Assembly (NCBI RefSeq): GCF_022229005.1
Contig: NZ_JAKKFD010000044.1
Location: 186,001-250,000, forward strand
DNA from: Micromonospora trifolii
GTDB taxonomy: Bacteria > Actinomycetota > Actinomycetes > Mycobacteriales > Micromonosporaceae
Direction: 5' to 3'
DNA: 64,000 bases
Below the pieces are notes generated by a model that saw only the letters and a list, made by a program, of their open reading frames with translations, had not been told where the DNA came from and ran no database searches. Made by a program: the position numbers and the translations under genes. This document shows positions 34,080 through 43,551 of the stretch, piece by piece (the first letter of the stretch is position 1; each line of letters begins with the position of its first letter).

Positions 34080-35141
34080 TCAGGCGGTGAGAGCGGCGGG
34101 TTCCCGCAGAGGATCGGTGGCGAAGGCGGCCACCCCCTCGGCGAACCCGACCCGGGCGGTGTAGCCGAGCAGCTCCGCCGCCCGCCGGGGGTCGGCGACC
34201 ACGTGTCGGACGTCGGCCGCCCGGCCACCGCCGACGATCAACGGCGCCGGTCCGACCATCGCCTCGGCGAGGGCGACGGCTAGTTCGCCAACCGTGTGCG
34301 GGTCGCCGGAGCAGACGTTGACCGGTACGAGGCCCCGCGGCGGCGAGGCGGTCAACGCCAGCAGGTTGGCTCGGGCGACGTCGGTGACGTGGACGAAGTC
34401 GCGGCGCTGCCGGCCGTCCTCCAGCACCCTCGGCGGCAGACCCGCCGCCAGCGCGGACCGAAAGATCGAGGCCACACCCGCGTACGGCGTGTCCCGGGGC
34501 ATCCGGGGACCGTAGACGTTGTGGTAGCGCAGCGCCCAGGCGCTCCCGCCGGTCTGCCGCGCCCACGCGGCAGCAAGGTGTTCCTGGGCAAGCTTGGTGG
34601 CCGCGTACGTGCTGCTCGGCGCGAGCAACGCGTCCTCGGGCACCAGAGCGGGCGAAAGGGTGCCCCCGCAGTCCGGGCAGGCTGGCTCGTACCGACCGGC
34701 GGCCAGGTCGGCGACGCTGCGGGAGGCGGGCCGCACGGCGCCGTGCGTCGCGCAGACGTATCGACCCTCGCCGTAGACGACCATCGAGCTGGCCAGCACC
34801 AGCCGGGTCACACCGGCCCGGTGCATCGCGGCGAGCAGCACCGCCGTGCCGTAGTCGTTGTGGCTGACGTAGTCGGGTGCGTCGGAGGGATCCAGCCCAT
34901 GCCCCACCATTGCCGCCTGGTGACACACCGCGTCCACACCGGCCAGTAGCCGGTCCAGTAGGCGGGCGTCCCGGACGTCACCGACCACCGGGTCGTGCCG
35001 CCGGGACCACTCCGGGAGTTCCCCGCCGTGCGCCTGAGGCAGCAGCGCGTCGAGCGCGACCAGGTCGTGGCCGTCGGCGACGAGGAGGTCGGCGATCTGC
35101 GATCCGATGAAACCGGCGGCGCCGGTGAGCAGTACCCGCAT
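34080..35141 (-). CDS. NAD-dependent sugar epimerase, dTDP-L-rhamnose 4-epimerase-like
   Basis: 353 aa. Extended SDR: TGAAGFIGSQIADLL (residues 7-21), VCHQAAMVG, catalytic Ser/Thr in LASSMVVYGEG, Tyr/Lys in STYAATKLAQE, and RYHNVYGPRMP. Between the Ser and Tyr there is an insertion with YVCATHG and CPDCGG (C-x-x-H plus C-x2-C), which should bind zinc. This insertion is typical of the dTDP-L-rhamnose 4-epimerase (WbiB/TalE-type) group. The start at 35141 is fixed by the MRVLLTG beginning. Probably provides a 6-deoxy sugar to the glycosyl transfer genes around it. Confidence 0.85.
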   Translation of the reverse strand: MRVLLTGAAGFIGSQIADLLVADGHDLVALDALLPQAHGGELPEWSRRHDPVVGDVRDARLLDRLLAGVDAVCHQAAMVGHGLDPSDAPDYVSHNDYGTAVLLAAMHRAGVTRLVLASSMVVYGEGRYVCATHGAVRPASRSVADLAAGRYEPACPDCGGTLSPALVPEDALLAPSSTYAATKLAQEHLAAAWARQTGGSAWALRYHNVYGPRMPRDTPYAGVASIFRSALAAGLPPRVLEDGRQRRDFVHVTDVARANLLALTASPPRGLVPVNVCSGDPHTVGELAVALAEAMVGPAPLIVGGGRAADVRHVVADPRRAAELLGYTARVGFAEGVAAFATDPLREPAALTA

Positions 35142-35256
35142 CCCGGTGACCGTAGAGGGCATTCGGCCGGGGCGGGGCCGGTTCGCACGCCTGCCAGGCG
35201 ATCGGTATCGAGGTATGCACCAAATCGGGCACCCGGGGCGTCTAGCGTCCCGGGGT

Positions 35257-36624
35257 ATGGGTGTGACGGACCGGCAGACGGGTTTCCCGCAGCGGTGGTG
35301 GCGTGCCCTGGAACGGCACCCTCCACCGGTCCCCGGTCTGACCGGGGATCGGTGGCGCAGCCCGCTGCGGGGTCCGTGGCTCACCGCCGTTTACGGCGCC
35401 GTGCTCCTCGTCGGGCTGCCGCTGGTGATCATCACCGGGCTGCTCGACTACGCCGCCTACGGCCCTCAGTTCGGTCAGGCCCTCCCCCGCGAGGTGGGTT
35501 GGCTACGACTGCCGCCGTTCGACTGGCCGACTCGGCCGTCCTGGCTGTTCCGGGTCACCCAGGGGCTGCACGTCACGCTCGGCATCATCCTGATCCCCGT
35601 GGTGCTGGCGAAGCTCTGGTCGGTGATCCCGAAACTCTTCATCTGGCCACCGGCCCGCTCCCTGGCCCAGGTGCTCGAACGGCTGTCCCTGCTGCTGCTG
35701 GTCGGCGGCATCCTCTTCGAGATCGCGACCGGCCTGCTCAACATCCAGTACGCGTACCTGTTCGGCTTCGACTTCTACACCGCGCACTACTTCGGGGCCT
35801 GGGTCTTCATCGCAGCCTTCGTGGCACACGTGACGCTGAAACTGCCCCGGATGGTCAGCGCACTCCGATCCCGACCGGCCCTGCGGGACCGCCGCCTACC
35901 GGGGCAGCACGAGTCGCTGCGGGCCGAGCTGCGTACCCCGCTGGCGGCGACCCGACCCGAGCCGCCCGATCCGGACGACCTGGTGGCCATCGCACCGGGC
36001 GCGCCGACGATGAGCCGACGGGGCGCGATAGCAGTGGTCGGTGGCCTGTCCCTGCTGCTCGGCGCCCTCACGATCGGGCAGACCCTCGACGGTGGCTGGC
36101 GTCGCACCGCGCTGCTGCTGCCCCGCGGACGTCAGCCCGGCACCGGACCGAACGGCTTCCCGATCAACCGCACCGCAGCCGCGGCAGGCATTGAACCGGA
36201 CGAGACCGGGCAACGCTGGCGGTTGACCGTGCGCGGCGGCAACCGCATGGTGACCCTCGACCGTCCCCGCCTGCTCGCGATGGGCCAGCACACCGCCCGC
36301 CTCCCGATCTCCTGCGTGGAGGGGTGGTCGACGCGACAAACCTGGTCAGGCGTACGACTGCGCGACCTCGCCGCCCTGGTCGGTGTGGACGATCCGGCGT
36401 CGGCGCAGGTGCGGTCACTGGAGAAGGCCGGGTTGTTCAACCAGGCGATCCTCCAGGCCAACCAGGTGCTCGACGCCGACTCACTGCTCGCTCTGCGGGT
36501 CAACGGTGCCGACCTCTCGGCCGACCACGGCTTCCCGGCGAGGGTGATCGTCCCCGCCCTGCCCGGCGTGCACTGCACGAAATGGGTCGCCGAGATCACC
36601 TTCCGGACCGGCGCCGATGGCTGA
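35257..36624 (+). CDS. Cytochrome b561-like / molybdopterin-dependent oxidoreductase fusion
   Basis: 455 aa from ATG 35257. The N-terminal 200 residues have four membrane helices with His residues spaced as in b-type cytochromes (GLHVTLGIILIP, YTAHYFGAW, FVAHVTLKLPRM). A fifth hydrophobic stretch (IAVVGGLSLLLGALTI) precedes a periplasmic sulfite-oxidase-type Moco domain with the molybdenum-ligating Cys in LPISCVEGWST and HGFPARVIVPALPGVHCTKWV at the end. Both modules in one chain would pass electrons from substrate to the quinone pool. Overlaps the next membrane gene by 8 bp. Confidence 0.85.
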   Translation: MGVTDRQTGFPQRWWRALERHPPPVPGLTGDRWRSPLRGPWLTAVYGAVLLVGLPLVIITGLLDYAAYGPQFGQALPREVGWLRLPPFDWPTRPSWLFRVTQGLHVTLGIILIPVVLAKLWSVIPKLFIWPPARSLAQVLERLSLLLLVGGILFEIATGLLNIQYAYLFGFDFYTAHYFGAWVFIAAFVAHVTLKLPRMVSALRSRPALRDRRLPGQHESLRAELRTPLAATRPEPPDPDDLVAIAPGAPTMSRRGAIAVVGGLSLLLGALTIGQTLDGGWRRTALLLPRGRQPGTGPNGFPINRTAAAAGIEPDETGQRWRLTVRGGNRMVTLDRPRLLAMGQHTARLPISCVEGWSTRQTWSGVRLRDLAALVGVDDPASAQVRSLEKAGLFNQAILQANQVLDADSLLALRVNGADLSADHGFPARVIVPALPGVHCTKWVAEITFRTGADG

Positions 36625-37165
36625 GCCCCTCTCCCGGTTCCGAGCGACCTACGGATCGTCCCTCCAGCACCTGGTCGTCATGATCGCCTGCTTCGCCCTT
36701 ACCGGCTGGGTCGCGCTCCGTATCGCCGAAGAGGCCACAGCTGGCCGAATGCTGCTCTGGTTCGTCGGCGCGGCCATCGCCCACGACCTCATCCTCTTTC
36801 CGATCTACGCGTCGGCCGACCGGGTGCTGCGCGGCGCACTCGGGCGCCCCGGCCACGCTGGTACTGAGGGCCAGTCACCCGTCGCACACCACTCGATGCC
36901 GCGCCGCGCCGGGCAGGCGCCGTACCGGCCCTCACCGCTGAACCACATCCGGGTGCCGGCACTCGCCACCGGGCTGCTGTTCCTGGTGTATCTCCCCGGC
37001 ATCCTGCGCCAGGGCCGGGAAACCTACCTCGCGGCCACCGGTCAGAACCAGCATCCGTACCTGGTCCGATGGCTGGCGATCACCGCCATGCTGTTCCTGG
37101 TCAGCGGCGTCTGGTACCTCCTGCGGCAGATCCGCTGGCGACGGGTCGACGGGTCGACGCGTTGA
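36617..37165 (+). CDS. Four-helix membrane protein next to the Moco oxidoreductase
   Basis: 182 aa. Helices at about 17-35 (LQHLVVMIACFALTGWVAL), 43-62 (MLLWFVGAAIAHDLILFPIY), 112-130 (ALATGLLFLVYLPGIL) and 150-168 (WLAITAMLFLVSGVWYLL), with a polar His/Pro/Arg-rich loop between the pairs. Translationally coupled to the upstream oxidoreductase (8-bp overlap). It may be a membrane anchor or assembly partner; no known family is recognised. Confidence 0.8.
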   Translation: MAEPLSRFRATYGSSLQHLVVMIACFALTGWVALRIAEEATAGRMLLWFVGAAIAHDLILFPIYASADRVLRGALGRPGHAGTEGQSPVAHHSMPRRAGQAPYRPSPLNHIRVPALATGLLFLVYLPGILRQGRETYLAATGQNQHPYLVRWLAITAMLFLVSGVWYLLRQIRWRRVDGSTR

Positions 37166-37204
37166 ACAGGTGACTCCCGTCGCTGTTCCCAGGAAGGCAC
37201 GAGC

Positions 37205-38026
37205 ATGACCAGGTACGCCGAACTGCCCCAGGCCGAGGTGGGGGTGATCGGTGGCAGTGGCCTCTACCAACTGGTGGACGGTGGCACGGCGGTCGAGGTC
37301 TCCACCCCGTACGGCCACCCGTCCGACCCGGTCACCGTCGGCCAGGTCGATGGCCGCACCGTGGCGTTCCTGCCGCGGCACGGCGCCGACCACCGGTTCC
37401 CCCCGCACCGCATCAACTACCGGGCCAACCTCTGGGCGCTGCGTGCGCTCGGGGTACGCCAGATCCTCGCACCCTGCGCCGTCGGATCGCTCACCACGGA
37501 ACTGACGCCCGGGGCGCTCGTCCTCCCCGACCAGATGGTCGACCGGACCAGCGGACGGGCCTGCACCTACTTCGACGACGGCGCGGTTCACACGTCGTTC
37601 GCCGACCCGTACTGCCCGAACGGTCGCGCGACCGTCGTCGCCGCCGCCCGCGAGGTCGGGTTCGAAGCCGTCGTCGGCGCGACGATGGTGGTGGTGGAAG
37701 GGCCGCGCTTCTCCACCCGAGCGGAATCGCAGTGGTACGCCCGCCAGGGCTGGCAGCTGATCAACATGACCGGGCACCCAGAGGCGATCCTCGCCCGTGA
37801 ACTGGAGCTGTGCTACACCCCCATCGCCCTGGTCACCGACCTTGACGCCGGAGTCGACGCGGCCGACGCGGTCAGTCACGCAGAGGTGCTGCGCATCTTC
37901 GCCGCGAACGTCGAGCGACTACGTGAGGTGCTCTACCAGGCCATTCCGGCACTGCCGCCCGACCCGTCCACCTGCGCCTGCGGGCGAGGCCACGAGGGCG
38001 TCCCGCTCCCGATCGCCCTGCCCTGA
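37205..38026 (+). CDS. mtnP: S-methyl-5'-thioadenosine phosphorylase
   Basis: 273 aa. Phosphate-binding GVIGGSGLYQL at the N-terminus; FLPRHGADHRFPPHRINYRAN; the purine site around CAVGSL; FSTRAES; and the ribose/methylthio site NMTGHPEAILARELELCY. This is the PNP/MTAP family, which cleaves methylthioadenosine with phosphate, feeding methionine salvage and purine recycling. The length and NMTGxPE motif fit MTAP rather than ordinary PNP. RBS AGGAAGG upstream, 39 bp after the previous stop. Its presence next to a methyltransferase cluster may be coincidental. Confidence 0.88.
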   Translation: MTRYAELPQAEVGVIGGSGLYQLVDGGTAVEVSTPYGHPSDPVTVGQVDGRTVAFLPRHGADHRFPPHRINYRANLWALRALGVRQILAPCAVGSLTTELTPGALVLPDQMVDRTSGRACTYFDDGAVHTSFADPYCPNGRATVVAAAREVGFEAVVGATMVVVEGPRFSTRAESQWYARQGWQLINMTGHPEAILARELELCYTPIALVTDLDAGVDAADAVSHAEVLRIFAANVERLREVLYQAIPALPPDPSTCACGRGHEGVPLPIALP

Positions 38027-38134
38027 CACACGGTGAAGGACGGGTGGAGGACAAACAGCTCGCAGCCTGTCGTCAGCGCGGTGGCTGGCTGAAGCGCTGA
38101 CGAGGAACAATGGCCGGCTGGTCGCGGAGCCGGG

Positions 38135-39733
38135 CTACGTCATCGGTGTCAGGAGGGGCCAGACGGCTCGCAGGGTGAGCACGGCGCCGACGACGAGGAC
38201 GAGGGTGGCGGTGAGGATGGGTGTGAGGACGGCGAGTCGGGTGGTCCAGTGTCCGATCCGTGCGGGGATTTGGCGGTGCAGCCGCTGGTGTAGTCCGACG
38301 AGGAGGAGCCCGGCGAGGGTGAGGGTGGCGGCCATGCCGAGGCCGTAGGCCAGGACCAGGAGGACACCGAACCAGGTTCGGCCCAGTGCGACCGCGCCGA
38401 GCAGGACGATGAGCGCGGAGGGACTGGGCACGATTCCGCCGGCGATGCCCATACCGAACAGGCCTGCCCTGCCAGGGCCACCGTGGTGGCCGTGGTGGCC
38501 GTGACCGCGGGCGTGGTGGTGGCCGTGGCCGTGGTCGTGGTGCCCGTGGTCGTGGTGGTGGTGGCCGTGGCTGACGCTGTGATGGTGGGACGTCGCGACG
38601 TCGGCCCCGCCGGTGGTCAGGGCAGCGGGTGCAGCCGCGGCGAGGACGAGCGTTTGCGGGCGTGCGACCTGCTGCTTCCTGCGCGCGGGGATCGCCGAGC
38701 GGAGCAGACTCACGCCGATGCCGGTGATGAGCAGGCCGCTGAGAACGCCGAGCCAGCCGAGGAGGGATTCGCCGGCCAGGCTCGACGCGGTGGTGAGCAG
38801 CAGTCCCGCGGTCAGGACACCGGCGGTGTGGGTGGCGGTGACGGTGGCGCCGACGGTGAAGGCATCGCGGTAGGTGCCACGCCGGCCAGCGATGTAGGCG
38901 GCCATCACCGTCTTGCCGTGCCCGGGCAGCATCGCGTGAGCTCCGCCGAGCAACAGGGCCAAAAGAATCGCCAGTACGCCGGCCAGCGGCGTGAGCCGGT
39001 CGGCGCCGGTGATCGTGTTGAGTTGGGCGCCGAGGGCGGTCATCGATCGGCTGATCGGGCCGGCGGCGGGTATCGCGAACTCGCGTTCGCCGCTCGAGGT
39101 GGTGCCTGCGCCCAGGGTCTCGATCCGTGCCGAGCGGTGGTTCAGGGGTGACGACAGCAGGTCGTCGGGGTAGGCGCGCAGCTCGTCGGTGATGCTGGTG
39201 CGCGGCAGCGGGGAGTCGCGTAGGCCGATGCCGTGCCCGATGGCAGTGGCCTCGTGCCAGCCGACACGGTCGGTGCGGAAGGTGTCCTCGAAGGTGATCG
39301 TGGCGGCTCGACCCAGGTCGACCTGGGCGCTGAGGTGACATTCGGTGCGGCCGGTGACCAGGCTCGCCGCGCCGGGGCTGTAGGTGAGGTTGCTGGTACG
39401 AACTGTCCATGCCAGGGCGTGTCCGGCTGTTTCGGCGTGGAGGGCTTCTGCCATCGCCGCGCAGGTGGTGGCAGCGTGGTCTGCCGCCTCGGCCGCCTCG
39501 ACGGTGCCGTTCGCGTCCCGGTCGACGGCGGTTTTCTGCTGCGCGGTGGGTATCTCCGCTTCGTCGAGGACCGCCAGGTCCTCGATCCGATCGGGATAGA
39601 GCTGCAGGCCGTGGTAGTGGTTGACGGAGAAGTTTCCCAACGGGTGCGCGGCCGCCGGACTCGCCGGCGCCAGAGCGCACCCGAGGGCGATGAACGCCAC
39701 CGCCACTGCGGCGAGGGTCTTGCGCCGCGTCAT
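38135..39733 (-). CDS. NicO/RcnA-type nickel-cobalt transporter with His-rich loop
   Basis: 532 aa. Signal peptide at 1-29 (ending SPAAA), then an external domain of about 220 residues (HPLGNFSVNHYHGLQLYPDRI onward), then six membrane helices of the NicO family with LLGGAHAMLPGHGKTVMAAY and GGIVPSPSALIVLLGAV motifs. Between the two three-helix halves lies a cytoplasmic loop of about 38 residues (383-420) of which more than half are His, with repeated HGHH and HDHGH. It should bind Ni, Co or Zn. Overlaps the TPR gene upstream by ATGA. Likely an efflux or sensing-linked transporter. Confidence 0.88.
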   Translation of the reverse strand: MTRRKTLAAVAVAFIALGCALAPASPAAAHPLGNFSVNHYHGLQLYPDRIEDLAVLDEAEIPTAQQKTAVDRDANGTVEAAEAADHAATTCAAMAEALHAETAGHALAWTVRTSNLTYSPGAASLVTGRTECHLSAQVDLGRAATITFEDTFRTDRVGWHEATAIGHGIGLRDSPLPRTSITDELRAYPDDLLSSPLNHRSARIETLGAGTTSSGEREFAIPAAGPISRSMTALGAQLNTITGADRLTPLAGVLAILLALLLGGAHAMLPGHGKTVMAAYIAGRRGTYRDAFTVGATVTATHTAGVLTAGLLLTTASSLAGESLLGWLGVLSGLLITGIGVSLLRSAIPARRKQQVARPQTLVLAAAAPAALTTGGADVATSHHHSVSHGHHHHDHGHHDHGHGHHHARGHGHHGHHGGPGRAGLFGMGIAGGIVPSPSALIVLLGAVALGRTWFGVLLVLAYGLGMAATLTLAGLLLVGLHQRLHRQIPARIGHWTTRLAVLTPILTATLVLVVGAVLTLRAVWPLLTPMT

Positions 39734-41088
39734 CCGCCGCCGCCGAGGCTGTCGATCAGGCGACGTGCGATCGGTGCTTGCACGGCGTCGAAGTGCGGGT
39801 TGATCGTCATCGCGAGGCTGAGGTCGTCGCGAGCCTGTTGCCGGTCGCCGAGGGCGTGGCGGATCACGCCGCGGTGGTAGTAGAAGGTGGCATTGCGCCA
39901 GCCGAGGCGGGTGGCCTGCAGGGAGTAGTCCAACGCCTCGGCGTCGCGTCCGTTGCGGTGCAGGGCCCACGCCAGGGCGTCGGCGGTCAGGACGGTGCGG
40001 CGGGCGGACCACTCCGCGCGCGCCTCGGTCAGCGCTTCGGCGGGTTGTCCGTGGTCGGCTAGGTAGATCGCCGCGGTGAGGTGATCGGAGATGCCGTTGG
40101 CGGCGGAGAGTTGCCGGGCGGTGGCGACCAGGTCGTACTGCTGGCTTGCCTGCTCGGATTTGCCGACCACTGTGAGAAGGTCGCCGTACTCGATCAGCAG
40201 TTCAGGTAGCGGGAGTGCCTGCACGGCGCGGGCGTATTCGGCCAGGGCGTCGGCGCTCTGGCCGAGCGCAGCGCGGGCCTTCCCGCGCCCGGCGTAGAGC
40301 TGCTGGTAGGTCGGATCGGCGGTCAGGCCGGCGTCGTACTCCCGCAGGGCTGCCCGCGGGTCGCCATTGTGGAACGCCAACTCGCCGAGGTAGTAGCGGC
40401 AGAAGGCCCGGTCGGCGGGGCTGCTCGCCTGCGCCAGCGCCCGGTTGAGCGCGTCGCGGGCGGCCGCGACCAGCCCGCGCTGTTCGAAGTCGTAGGAGGC
40501 GCGGGTGAACGCCGCGACTCCTGGCTCGACGTCCAACATGCGCTGCAGCTGGGTGCGCGCACCGTCGTAGTCGCCAAGTTGCGTCAGCGCGTCGACCAGC
40601 ACGCCGTGGACGCTGCCGGAGTGCGGGTTGAGGGCCTCGGCGCGGCGTCCCCAGTCCCGGGCTGCCGCAAAGTCGTGGCGGGCGTTGTTCAGCGCCGCCG
40701 TCCCGACCATCGCTTTCCAGTTTGTGGTGCTGTCCAGCTCCAGGGAGCGTCGTAACGCCCCGTCGGCCTTCGGGTAGTACGACGGGTCACCGGTGATCCG
40801 GCCCTGTTGCACGTAGGCCGAGCCGAGATCGGCCCACGTCGACCAGTCCTTCGGCACATCGACGAGCCGCCGCTGGGCCCTGGCGATGGCGGATTCCAGG
40901 GCCACCGCACCCGCCTGTGGGCCGATCCGGGCGGGCGGGGCCACGGTCGGGCTACGGCGCTGGCCCGGCAGCTGACTCGTGACGATCGGGGTGCCGACCA
41001 GCAGCACGACGCCGGCCAGCAGCAACACAACGGGCAGGCGGGTGAGACCTCGAGGCACGACCGACAGTCGACGCCGCAGGCCGTTCAC
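39730..41088 (-). CDS. Membrane-anchored tetratricopeptide-repeat protein
   Basis: 452 aa. N-terminal membrane helix at about 17-36 (LPVVLLLAGVVLLVGTPIVT) anchors it; the rest lies outside or inside depending on topology and consists of about eight TPR units (DWSTWADLGSAYVQQGRI, FAAARDWGRRAEALNPHSG, YQQLYAGRGKARAALGQSAD, LEYARAVQALPLPEL). TPR arrays bind partner proteins. ATGA overlaps on both sides place it between the sortase and the NicO transporter in one operon. Confidence 0.88.
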   Translation of the reverse strand: MNGLRRRLSVVPRGLTRLPVVLLLAGVVLLVGTPIVTSQLPGQRRSPTVAPPARIGPQAGAVALESAIARAQRRLVDVPKDWSTWADLGSAYVQQGRITGDPSYYPKADGALRRSLELDSTTNWKAMVGTAALNNARHDFAAARDWGRRAEALNPHSGSVHGVLVDALTQLGDYDGARTQLQRMLDVEPGVAAFTRASYDFEQRGLVAAARDALNRALAQASSPADRAFCRYYLGELAFHNGDPRAALREYDAGLTADPTYQQLYAGRGKARAALGQSADALAEYARAVQALPLPELLIEYGDLLTVVGKSEQASQQYDLVATARQLSAANGISDHLTAAIYLADHGQPAEALTEARAEWSARRTVLTADALAWALHRNGRDAEALDYSLQATRLGWRNATFYYHRGVIRHALGDRQQARDDLSLAMTINPHFDAVQAPIARRLIDSLGGGG

Positions 41089-41774
41089 GAGCCACCACCA
41101 GCGAGGGCGGCGTACGCGACGAGGTTGTCCCGGTAGCTGCCCGCCCGCCGGTCGAACGTCCCGGTGCAGGTGATCAGCCGCAGCTCCGCCCGATCGCTTC
41201 GGGCGTAGACCGCATCAGCGGGAAACGTGTTCTTGGCGTACTCCTCGATTCGGTAGACCTGGAAGGTCAGGACTGAGCCGGCGATGTCGCGGACCTGCAC
41301 CTCACTGCCCACCGCCAGGTCCCGCAGCCGGTAGAAGACCGCCGGCCCGGTGTCAGAGTCCACGTGGCCGACGATCACCGCCGGTGGACCTCCCCGCTCC
41401 CCCGGCATCGGACCACCGGCATACCAGCCGGCCCTCTGATAGTCGGTGGGGGCGGGCAGTGCGCCGTCCGACTGACGGGCCAGGTCCACCAGGGGGGACC
41501 GCACCCCGATCGACGGGATCGACAGCTCAGCCGGTTGCGCGGGCGAATCCGAGCCGCCACGGCCCGGCTGCGGACTCAGCGGCGCGCCCGGCGCGCCCAC
41601 CGGCGCGTCGGCCGCGCTGCCGTGGGCCTGCCCCGACGGTCGCTCGACCGTCGTCAGCGTGACTGTCATCAGCACGATGAGCCCTCCAACGATCATGAGC
41701 AGCACGCTCGGGGTTATCCGCCGCAGCGGCAGTGCGGCCTGCGGGACCCGTGCGGGCGACCGGTAAACAGCCAT
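41085..41774 (-). CDS. Class F-type sortase
   Basis: 229 aa. N-terminal membrane anchor at about 22-42 (SVLLMIVGGLIVLMTVTLTTV), Ser/Pro/Gly linker, and a sortase domain with catalytic His in VGHVDSDTG (about residue 137), Cys in LRLITCTGTFDR (about 203) and Arg in GSYRDNLV. All three catalytic residues are present. The sequence is of the actinobacterial class E/F type. It lies directly downstream of a DUF4331 gene whose product ends in a sorting-signal-like tail, and upstream of a TPR protein (ATGA overlap). Confidence 0.9.
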   Translation of the reverse strand: MAVYRSPARVPQAALPLRRITPSVLLMIVGGLIVLMTVTLTTVERPSGQAHGSAADAPVGAPGAPLSPQPGRGGSDSPAQPAELSIPSIGVRSPLVDLARQSDGALPAPTDYQRAGWYAGGPMPGERGGPPAVIVGHVDSDTGPAVFYRLRDLAVGSEVQVRDIAGSVLTFQVYRIEEYAKNTFPADAVYARSDRAELRLITCTGTFDRRAGSYRDNLVAYAALAGGGS

Positions 41775-41862
41775 GCAACGTCCTGCCCCCGCCTCGAAGT
41801 GGGCTGATCACGATTCGGCCCGCCACCGACGCCCTCCGTCGGGACGGGCCTGGGACGCCAAA

Positions 41863-41893
41863 GGTGCGGCGCGGCCGGGGGCCGCGCCGCACC
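41863..41893 (-). terminator. Hairpin between DUF4331 and sortase genes
   Basis: Perfect 14-bp stem GGTGCGGCGCGGCC / GGCCGCGCCGCACC with a 3-base loop. On the minus strand it is followed by TTT. It is 5 bp after the DUF4331 stop, so it should end or attenuate that transcript before the sortase operon. Confidence 0.7.
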
Positions 41894-41898
41894 ATCGA

Positions 41899-43551
41899 TC
41901 AACTGCTGGCCGGACGCGAAACGGTCAGCCGGTGACGGCGACGGCTGACCAGCAGACCGGCGCCGAAGCAGGCCGCCGCAGCGATACCGCCCGCGACTCT
42001 CATCCAGACGACGCCCGTCGAGGCGGTGCCGCCGGCACCGCTGGGCACGCCGCCGGAGGGCATTCCGTCGGCGTCGATCTGGTTCACCGCCACATTGCTG
42101 GGTAGCGCCAGATACGGGAACGTGTTCACGAACGGCACGTTGTTCGTGTTGACCTTGTCGCCGGCGGCGAGCGCGGGAACGAGCTGCCCGGTCTGCGCCG
42201 CGCCCTCGAAGGCCTGCAACTCGATGTCCACCACGTCGTCGGTGAGCCGACGTCCGTTCGGGAAGCCCTGCAGGTCACCGCCGAGCACGCCCAGTCGGTT
42301 CGGGTTGGCCGTCACCGGCACGCTCATGTTCAGCCGCAACTCCTCGGCCGGCACGAACGCCTTCGCGTCCACGTCGGCATTGAGGATCTGCGAGTTCAGA
42401 TCCGCCTGGATCGGCGGCGTCGACCCGTCCAGGGTCGGCGCGTTCTTCGCGATGCCGGTCAAGAAGATCTCCGCGAGGTCGTTGCGCGGGGTGGCCGGTG
42501 CCGGGATGTTGTAGATCTGCTGGATCACCTTCGGCAGCTCCGGGTTGAGGACCCGGTCGATCAGCTTCTGGTTCTTGCTGTCGTCCGCCGGAGTGCTGGC
42601 GTTGAAGCCGTCCTTCTGGTTCGCCGCTGGCACCAACTCGTTCACCAGCGGGTTACCCAGCCGCGATACCTGTACCTGGTCTCCGCCGGCCTTCGGGTCC
42701 TTGACCTGCATGCCCGGCTGCGACGTGGCGCTCCACACCCCGATCACCGGGTTGCGGGTGTCGTCGTCGTTGAGCGCCAGCGCCGACTTGGGCACCTGCA
42801 ACGCGACGGTCTGCACGTTGTAACCGGCCAGGGTGTCCTGCCCCCGCTCGGACAGATTCGCCCCGTAGATCAGGTCGAATACCCGCAGGTCCAGGAAGAA
42901 AGGATCCTCGGCCTGACCCGCGTACGTCTGCCCGCCGCCCTCGACCGACGTCACCGCCTGCTGACGCAGCCGCCCGTAGTTCGGCATCGACGTCGGACCC
43001 ACATTCGACGGCGCGACGATCCCGTCGTGTACCAGCACCCGCGAGTGGCCGCCCTTGATCTCGCTGAGCGTGTAGGTCTGCTTGAACAGCAGCGTCGGGT
43101 CGTTCAGGTTGTTGACCACGCCGTTGTTGTAGAGAAACGTCGTGCCGTCGCGCTTGTCGTCGTTGGCGAACACCCACCGGTAGGTGACGTCCGCGCGGGC
43201 GTCACCGTCGTTGTCGATGTTGATGTCGTACTGGGCGCCGGGCTTGAAGAAGTAGAAGTTCGGCCCTCCGTTCGGCTCCTGAAACGGCAACCAGTTCGCG
43301 ATCAACGTGACCGTGTCCTGCTTGTCGGGACTGACGAACGCGTACACGTCCGTGTTGTCCACCTCCGGATCGCCCGCGATCAACGGCGCCTCCCGGTGAC
43401 TCGACGCGTCGGCCACCTCCGACACCAGCCCAGCGCCGCCGGTACCGGCGACCAACGCCAGCGCCGCGGCTCCGGCATACCACGCCAGGGCACCCCGCCC
43501 CGGATTAGTGAGTAGCGAACCACCTCGCACGTCCCCCGCCCCCGTCCCCAT
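41899..43551 (-). CDS. DUF4331 family cell-surface protein
   Basis: 550 aa. Signal peptide near the N-terminus (ALAWYAGAAALALVAGTGG), mature start near VADASSHREAPLIAGDPEVD, the invariant DUF4331 opening (SSHREAP, then NTDVYAFVSPD). Further family blocks are DPFFLDLRVFDLIYG, NPLVNELV and AFVPAEELRLNMSVP. The C-terminus has TASTG at about 509-513, a 20-residue hydrophobic helix and RRRHR, the form of a sortase signal (LPxTG-like but degenerate). The start could also be GTG 43528 (VRGGSLL). Function unknown; probably wall-anchored by the neighbouring sortase. Confidence 0.88.
   Translation of the reverse strand: MGTGAGDVRGGSLLTNPGRGALAWYAGAAALALVAGTGGAGLVSEVADASSHREAPLIAGDPEVDNTDVYAFVSPDKQDTVTLIANWLPFQEPNGGPNFYFFKPGAQYDINIDNDGDARADVTYRWVFANDDKRDGTTFLYNNGVVNNLNDPTLLFKQTYTLSEIKGGHSRVLVHDGIVAPSNVGPTSMPNYGRLRQQAVTSVEGGGQTYAGQAEDPFFLDLRVFDLIYGANLSERGQDTLAGYNVQTVALQVPKSALALNDDDTRNPVIGVWSATSQPGMQVKDPKAGGDQVQVSRLGNPLVNELVPAANQKDGFNASTPADDSKNQKLIDRVLNPELPKVIQQIYNIPAPATPRNDLAEIFLTGIAKNAPTLDGSTPPIQADLNSQILNADVDAKAFVPAEELRLNMSVPVTANPNRLGVLGGDLQGFPNGRRLTDDVVDIELQAFEGAAQTGQLVPALAAGDKVNTNNVPFVNTFPYLALPSNVAVNQIDADGMPSGGVPSGAGGTASTGVVWMRVAGGIAAAACFGAGLLVSRRRHRLTVSRPASS

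Noticed and set aside
38472-38585. Short repeats of GTGGTGGCCGTGG type, possibly CRISPR-like or a tandem repeat locus
   Set aside because: They encode the His-rich loop of the NicO transporter; there are no spacers.
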